15,054 nt of DNA, taken from positions 1-15,054 of the forward strand of contig JAJWCP010000020.1 in the NCBI GenBank assembly GCA_021617435.1, read 5' to 3'. Every line of letters starts with the position of its first letter. The first letter of the stretch is position 1. The stretch is from Pseudomonadota bacterium (GTDB lineage: Bacteria > Pseudomonadota > Alphaproteobacteria > RF32 > CAG-239). Made by a program: the position numbers and the translations under genes. The notes under the pieces were generated by a model. The model did no database searches. It saw only the letters and a program-made list of their open reading frames with translations, and was not told the origin of the DNA. Of this stretch, positions 14,550 through 15,054 are shown one piece after another.

Positions 14550-14587
14550 TAAAATCTCCTCAAAAAGTTGGTTTTGAGAAGATTTTA
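14550..14587 (-). promoter_or_regulatory. Hairpin covering the prepilin ribosome binding site
   Basis: A 16-bp stem (14550-14565 with 14572-14587, one G-U pair in the minus-strand RNA, loop of 6) ends three bases before the prepilin ATG. The 3' arm contains the GAGGAG Shine-Dalgarno, which would therefore be paired. No T-run follows, so it is not a terminator. It is A/U-rich, so melting by temperature or by ribosomes is plausible, but regulation is inference. Confidence 0.65.
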
Positions 14588-14594
14588 CTCCGCG

Positions 14595-14641
14595 TTTTTT
14601 TTTTGCAATATTTACGAGTCCACGCTGTGCATAAGTTGTAT
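14595..14641 (-). repeat. 47-bp interspersed repeat, right copy (upstream of the prepilin gene)
   Basis: This is the second copy of the sequence at 1-47, in the same orientation, with three differences (positions matching 27, 28 and 36). It again has ten T's on the plus strand, a GAGTC (14616-14620) and, on the minus strand, TTATGCACA (14626-14634). It lies 48 bases upstream of the prepilin ATG. It could be a promoter or control module of this gene or simply an interspersed repeat; no convincing -35/-10 pair is visible within it. Confidence 0.8.
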
Positions 14642-14650
14642 TTAAATCCG

Positions 14651-14701
14651 CATTTTAAAATTCCCATTCCAAGTTAGGGAGCCGACCATTTTAAAATTCC
14701 C
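14651..14701. repeat. Direct repeat pair CATTTTAAAATTCCC
   Basis: The 15-mer occurs exactly at 14651-14665 and 14687-14701, 36 bases apart. TTTTAAAA inside it is palindromic. The second copy forms the left part of the hairpin element at 14684-14733, so the first may be a remnant of a related element. Confidence 0.8.
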
Positions 14702-14733
14702 CTCTATGGAGGTGTGCCGAAGGCGGGATGGTC
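14684..14733. repeat. 50-bp inverted-repeat element (REP/MITE-like)
   Basis: It is bounded by GACCAT (14684-14689) and its complement ATGGTC (14728-14733). Inside are two small hairpins, CCTC-TATG-GAGG (14701-14712) and GCC-GAA-GGC (14716-14724). Elements with this look (AAAATTCCCCTC, then GGAGG, then a short hairpin, then a C/G-rich end) recur between genes in many bacterial genomes, but that comparison is from memory. No coding role. Confidence 0.65.
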
Positions 14734-14795
14734 ACAAACCTATCTAAGAACGCATTAAATATTTGTTTTTATTGTGTAATAAGAAAACTAAAATG

Positions 14796-14827
14796 AAAAA
14801 TGTCGCAGTCCAGGCACACGCGACATT
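14796..14827 (-). terminator. Terminator of the right-edge gene
   Basis: A perfect 8-bp stem, AATGTCGC (14799-14806) with GCGACATT (14820-14827), has a 13-base loop. On the minus strand it runs into T's at 14796-14800. The stem includes part of the stop codon of the gene ending at 14826. Confidence 0.7.
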
Positions 14828-15054
14828 ACCTTCCACCCTTAAATAATTCTTCACGGCTTTGTTTTAATCTTTGTGCAAAATCTTTAAGATACTCCTCTGA
14901 CCGACCGTTTCTCCGCGCCCATTGTATTTTAAGATTATCAATTTCTTCCAATTCTTTAAGCTCTTCTTCAGGTGAGAGTTCTTTTTCAATATACGGATTT
15001 TTATGGTTAATCAGCTCAAACTGTAATTGCAAATCATCGCGGTAGGTTTCAATA
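14826..15054 (-). CDS. C-terminal part of an unrecognised protein (runs off the window)
   Basis: The minus-strand frame stays open to the right edge, so this is a 3' fragment of at least 75 residues. A TTG at 15032 is the only start-like codon, but the frame continues upstream of it without a stop (ETYRDDLQLQF), and I see no reason to start there. The visible part is highly charged and probably all helical, with a Glu-rich middle (ELSPEEELKELEEIDNL), then RNGRSEEYLKDFAQRLKQSREELF and a stop after GGR. It could be a coiled coil or the tail of a DNA-interacting or structural protein; I do not recognise the family. A hairpin terminator overlaps its stop codon. Confidence 0.65.
   Translation of the reverse strand, partial: IETYRDDLQLQFELINHKNPYIEKELSPEEELKELEEIDNLKIQWARRNGRSEEYLKDFAQRLKQSREELFKGGR

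Larger units (their letters stand above)
14548..14825. other. Repeat-rich intergenic region
   Basis: These 278 bases, the longest gene-free stretch in the window, lie between the prepilin gene and the partial gene at the right edge. From left to right they hold the Shine-Dalgarno hairpin, the 47-bp repeat, two copies of a 15-mer with a hairpin element, A/T-rich DNA (about 14734-14795) and the terminator of the right-edge gene. No small open frame with a ribosome binding site was recognised. Confidence 0.7.

Noticed and set aside
14626..14634. DnaA-box-like 9-mer as a sign of a replication origin
   Set aside because: There is a single box per repeat copy, no cluster of boxes, no A/T-rich unwinding region tied to it and no dnaA, dnaN or parAB genes. 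It is reported only as a conserved motif within the repeat.
1..14641. The 47-bp direct repeats as attachment sites of a 14.6-kb island
   Set aside because: Nearly everything between them is housekeeping (asnS, rpoH, prmC, mltG, mscL). There is no integrase or tRNA gene, and base use looks uniform. An interspersed repeat is simpler.

Overview
The window reads as chromosomal DNA of a low-to-moderate GC alphaproteobacterium, probably an uncultured, host- or gut-associated lineage. Three things seen in the sequence support this. There is a DUF4167 gene, a family essentially confined to Alphaproteobacteria, next to prmC. There is an alphaproteobacterial-type rpoH. There is also a palindromic repeat of the RPE type inserted in frame in a coding region, plus a prepilin with the N-terminus GRSMVEMLGVLAII. 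The lineage is inferred; no rRNA or tRNA gene was seen.

Layout. From about 6.84 kb down to 90, everything lies on the minus strand: asnS, a small secreted protein, rpoH, prmC, a DUF4167 protein, a membrane-anchored metallophosphoesterase, a HAD phosphatase and a 143-residue unknown, ending in a hairpin terminator. Many junctions overlap by 4-8 bp or are a few bases long, and internal promoters are visible before rpoH and before the DUF4167 gene. asnS shares a compact divergent promoter region with a plus-strand gene for a glycine-zipper lipoprotein of the 17-kDa antigen type, which ends in its own terminator.

From 7.49 to 12.05 kb is a tightly coupled five-gene plus-strand operon: HlyD-type membrane fusion protein, two ABC ATPases and two ABC-2 permeases. 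This is the gene set of the E. coli YbhG-YbhF-YbhS-YbhR exporter, with the double ATPase YbhF split in two. The two ATPases are complementarily degenerate: the first lacks the H-loop histidine, and the second has a poor signature motif and D-loop. All of these losses would fall on the same one of the two ATP sites. The fusion protein has an unusually short helical hairpin. mltG follows with its own near-consensus promoter and converges on mscL across a strong bidirectional terminator.

The right end (13.7-15.05 kb) is the most unusual part. A type IV prepilin-like gene has a predicted leader of 73 residues, and 46 of those are encoded by a 137-bp palindromic element with 10-bp terminal inverted repeats. 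Its ribosome binding site lies in a 16-bp hairpin. Upstream is a 47-bp sequence that recurs almost unchanged (44/47) at the extreme left of the window, with a GANTC site and a DnaA-box-like 9-mer in both copies. Next come two further short interspersed repeats, and then an unrecognised gene running off the right edge. I see no rRNA, tRNA, CRISPR array, insertion sequence or recognisable defence system. No gene-free stretch exceeds 300 bases; the longest is 14548-14825.
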